A DNA stretch of 9,194 nucleotides from contig JABDKS010000014.1 of NCBI GenBank assembly GCA_013002105.1, forward strand, positions 1 through 9,194, written 5' to 3'. The stretch comes from Pirellulaceae bacterium (GTDB lineage Bacteria > Planctomycetota > Planctomycetia > Pirellulales > Pirellulaceae). The translations under genes and the position numbers were made by a program. This document shows positions 7,540-9,194 of this stretch, in pieces. The stretch's first letter is position 1. Each line of letters starts with the position of its first letter. A model generated the notes under the pieces. That model did not search any database, was not told the DNA's origin, and saw nothing but the letters and a program-made list of their open reading frames with translations.

Positions 7540-7863
7540 GTTGACTGCCTCAGCGTTGGAGAATCATGGTGTTATCGTCAGTATCTAATTTAACGGTTCG
7601 TACCGGCTGCTGCTTGTGACATCCGGATCAGCGTCGTAAAGACCCTGCCTGCAAAAACCGGTACGGTCGGCACACCTGCGATGTTCGTACCTGGGTTGGA
7701 GAGTGCTAGCGGCGCAGGACGATGACATGGGTATTCACCGATCCCAATGCCGGCTACGGCCCGAAATTGCATTTGACCGAAACAATCGATGTTACCCCTT
7801 CCAGACACATCGTCGGTCATGAATGTTCGCTTCGGCCCGCGCCGCTCGTAGAACGAGAAACCC
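7540..7863. promoter_or_regulatory. Divergent intergenic region between SPFH gene and sigma factor
   Basis: This 324-bp spacer must hold the promoters for both flanking genes. No strong sigma70 hexamer pair at correct spacing is visible on either strand. It does contain a repeated 9-mer, GTTCGTACC (7596-7604 and 7683-7691), and an inverted pair, CGTACCGG (7599-7606) and CCGGTACG (7658-7665), giving three related GGTACG half-sites within about 95 bp. These could bind a regulator or fold in a leader RNA. A 179-codon minus-strand frame that covers it is low-complexity and overlaps the sigma gene, so it was not called. Confidence 0.4.
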
Positions 7864-8793
7864 ATGTCACAGCCTCTCACGTCCAAGTCGGACGACGTTC
7901 CAGCTGAAACCACGCCAACGCCCACCCCCGTCTCCAAGCCTCGTGCCAAAACGACGACGCGCAAAAGTAGCGCAGCCCAGTCGCCGTTGGAAACGTACCT
8001 GCGTGAAATCAACGAGACCGCTTTGTTGTCCGCGGATGAAGAATTGGAGCTGGCCGCATTGATCGAGCAAGGCGATGTGATGGCCCGTGACCGTATGGTT
8101 CGCGCCAATCTGCGTTTGGTCGTCAACATCTCCCGCGGTTACACCGGCAAAGGTTTGGGTCTGCAGGATCTGATCGAAGAAGGCAATCTCGGTCTGCTGC
8201 GAGCTGTCGAAGGGTTCGATCCGACGGTCGGCACGCGATTTAGTACGTATGCCAGTTACTGGATCAAGCAATCGATCAAACGAGCTTTGATCAACAGTGC
8301 AAAAACAATTCGCATCCCCGCGTACATGGTCGAACTACTCAGCAAGTGGCGACGCGCAAGTGCCCGACTGAGCGAAGAACTCGGTCGCACGCCCACCAAC
8401 GAAGAGGTCGCCCGTGTCCTGGGGCTACCCAAAAAGAAGCTGCCGATCATTCGTAAAGCGATTCGCATCAGCAACAGCACGCCTCAAAGCGACCAGTCGG
8501 AGTCGGGTTGGTCTTTGGGCGAAATGGTGATGGACGAGCGATTGAAAGCTCCGGATGAAATGATGTTGGATCACGACATCTTGCGTCACGCGATGGAATT
8601 GTTAGGCGATTTGGACGAACGCGAAGAAACCGTCCTGCGTTTGCGGTTTGGGCTCGGCGGAACAGAGCCAAAAACACTCAAAGAGATTGGTGCTGAACTC
8701 GGACTGACTCGAGAACGTGTCCGGCAAATCGAAACCGAGGCCCTGCGGCGGTTGGCAGACGGTTTGACCGATCCACGTGAAAGAAACTCCTAA
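7864..8793 (+). CDS. RNA polymerase sigma-70 factor, RpoD/SigA-like (group 2)
   Basis: This 309-residue sigma factor should direct RNA polymerase to sigma70-like promoters. A disordered Pro/Thr/Lys-rich N terminus (1-38) is followed by region 1.2 (SPLETYLREI, 40-49), region 2 (about 81-150, including the core-binding DLIEEGNLGLLRAVEGFDP, 102-120, and the -10-binding RFSTYASYWIKQSIKRAL, 125-142), region 3 (about 152-230), and region 4 with the -35-binding helix-turn-helix TLKEIGAELGLTRERVRQIE (271-290). Lack of the long region 1.1 and its non-conserved insertion, together with the small size, place it with group 2 rather than the housekeeping factor. The usual WW pair is YW (132-133), and K139 sits where housekeeping factors have Thr. 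A weak GAGA precedes the ATG, and a strong terminator follows. Confidence 0.93.
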   Translation: MSQPLTSKSDDVPAETTPTPTPVSKPRAKTTTRKSSAAQSPLETYLREINETALLSADEELELAALIEQGDVMARDRMVRANLRLVVNISRGYTGKGLGLQDLIEEGNLGLLRAVEGFDPTVGTRFSTYASYWIKQSIKRALINSAKTIRIPAYMVELLSKWRRASARLSEELGRTPTNEEVARVLGLPKKKLPIIRKAIRISNSTPQSDQSESGWSLGEMVMDERLKAPDEMMLDHDILRHAMELLGDLDEREETVLRLRFGLGGTEPKTLKEIGAELGLTRERVRQIETEALRRLADGLTDPRERNS

Positions 8794-8839
8794 CGAAATT
8801 GCCCAGTGGGCGATCTCGGTAACCTTACCTTTCTCGAGA

Positions 8840-8877
8840 CCGGCGCGGACGTTGGACGTCCTGCGTCGGTTTTTTTT
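8840..8877 (+). terminator. Rho-independent terminator of the sigma factor gene
   Basis: CCGGCGC (8840-8846) and GGACGT (8847-8852) pair with ACGTCC (8856-8861) and GCGTCGG (8863-8869) around a TGG loop. The stem is 13 bp with one G-T wobble and one bulged T, followed directly by eight T (8870-8877). It lies 46 bp after the stop codon, the clearest intrinsic terminator in the window. Confidence 0.9.
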
Positions 8878-9164
8878 GAATTCGCCCCGAGATCCCGTCA
8901 CCGATCTCCCTTCTGATCGCCCGTTGCGTTCCAGAGCGATGGCTCGAACGTGGCTCCTGGAGACCGATCACCGGTAGCCGTGGAGTCGTCCGGCCGTCCT
9001 ATGCGTGGCAATTCCCTGTTGGCTATGCGTGATCGGAGTCAACTTGGGGGGCGGCACGGGGTTCAGCCGGCGATTAAAATCGGGGTCGACTAGAATGAGC
9101 GTCGTCGTTCGTTGCACCCGTTCATTGAACCCATTCCCCGCCCCCTTCGCATTCGAGAGTTCGC
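8878..9164. other. Non-coding spacer with short repeats
   Basis: No gene is supported here. Small features are a 9-bp direct repeat, CTATGCGTG (8999-9007 and 9023-9031), a palindrome, CGATT-AA-AATCG (9071-9082), and a -10-like TAGAAT (9091-9096) without a matching -35 box. If the reading frame beginning at 9165 is real, this is its upstream region. Confidence 0.35.
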
Positions 9165-9194
9165 ATGCCCCGCCTGATTCAATCTTCACTCGCC
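9165..9194 (+). CDS. Possible start of a gene cut by the window edge
   Basis: An ATG opens a frame encoding MPRLIQSSLA to the last base. A GAGAG (9155-9159) five bases upstream is a plausible ribosome binding site, and a TAGAAT -10-like box lies about 70 bp upstream. Ten codons are too few to judge family or even coding status. It is listed because the ribosome binding site and the empty upstream spacer fit a gene start. Confidence 0.35.
   Translation, partial: MPRLIQSSLA

Noticed and set aside
7773..7801. TTGACC as the -35 box of a sigma-factor promoter
   Set aside because: No -10 hexamer at 16-18 bp; the downstream sequence there is C-rich.
7590..8129. 179-codon minus-strand frame over the divergent spacer and sigma N terminus
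   Set aside because: Overlaps the well-supported sigma gene, has low-complexity composition, and shows no recognisable domain.

Overview
The window looks like chromosomal DNA from a planctomycete of the Pirellulaceae, probably Rhodopirellula-like. This rests on four things: mid-50s GC by eye, mostly weak or absent Shine-Dalgarno sequences, genes well separated by repeat-bearing spacers, and a secreted thioredoxin protein of a style common in that phylum. No sequence search was possible, so the assignment is inference.

Layout. Positions 1-541 hold no convincing gene, but carry two copies of a 146-bp tandem unit with a nested hairpin and then a good sigma70-type promoter. At 542-1666 (+) is an exported thioredoxin-fold protein with an N-terminal helical domain. 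A spacer with palindromic repeats and a G/C hairpin separates it from a convergent minus-strand cluster.

That cluster, read from 5179 down to 1822, encodes an amidohydrolase-type sugar lactonase (COG3618), a zinc-dependent medium-chain polyol/aldonate dehydrogenase, and a UxaE-family tagaturonate epimerase. A near-consensus promoter (TTGGCA, 17 bp, TATGAT) lies just upstream of the first gene. Taken in order, the enzymes would open an aldonolactone, oxidise the aldonate to a 5-keto-hexonate, and epimerise tagaturonate to fructuronate. This fits an L-galactono-lactone/L-galactonate (or L-gulonate) catabolic route into the hexuronate pathway. The substrate is inferred, not shown.

The 396-bp spacer 5180-5575 holds a 130-bp element with 17-bp terminal inverted repeats and interleaved internal inverted repeats. 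Next to it is a second copy of the palindromic repeat seen near 1700-1768.

From 7539 down to 5576 (-) is a tightly coupled pair: a soluble SPFH/band-7 coiled-coil protein, then a divergent NAD-kinase-fold protein whose ATG overlaps the SPFH stop by one base. A 324-bp spacer separates this pair from a divergently transcribed group-2 sigma-70 factor (7864-8793, +), which ends in a strong intrinsic terminator (8840-8877). The last 300 bases are mostly non-coding and may contain the first ten codons of another plus-strand gene.

I see no tRNA, rRNA, CRISPR array, intact insertion sequence or phage gene. The most interesting items are the three-enzyme aldonate cluster, the SPFH/NAD-kinase-like pair with altered signature motifs, and the structured repeats.
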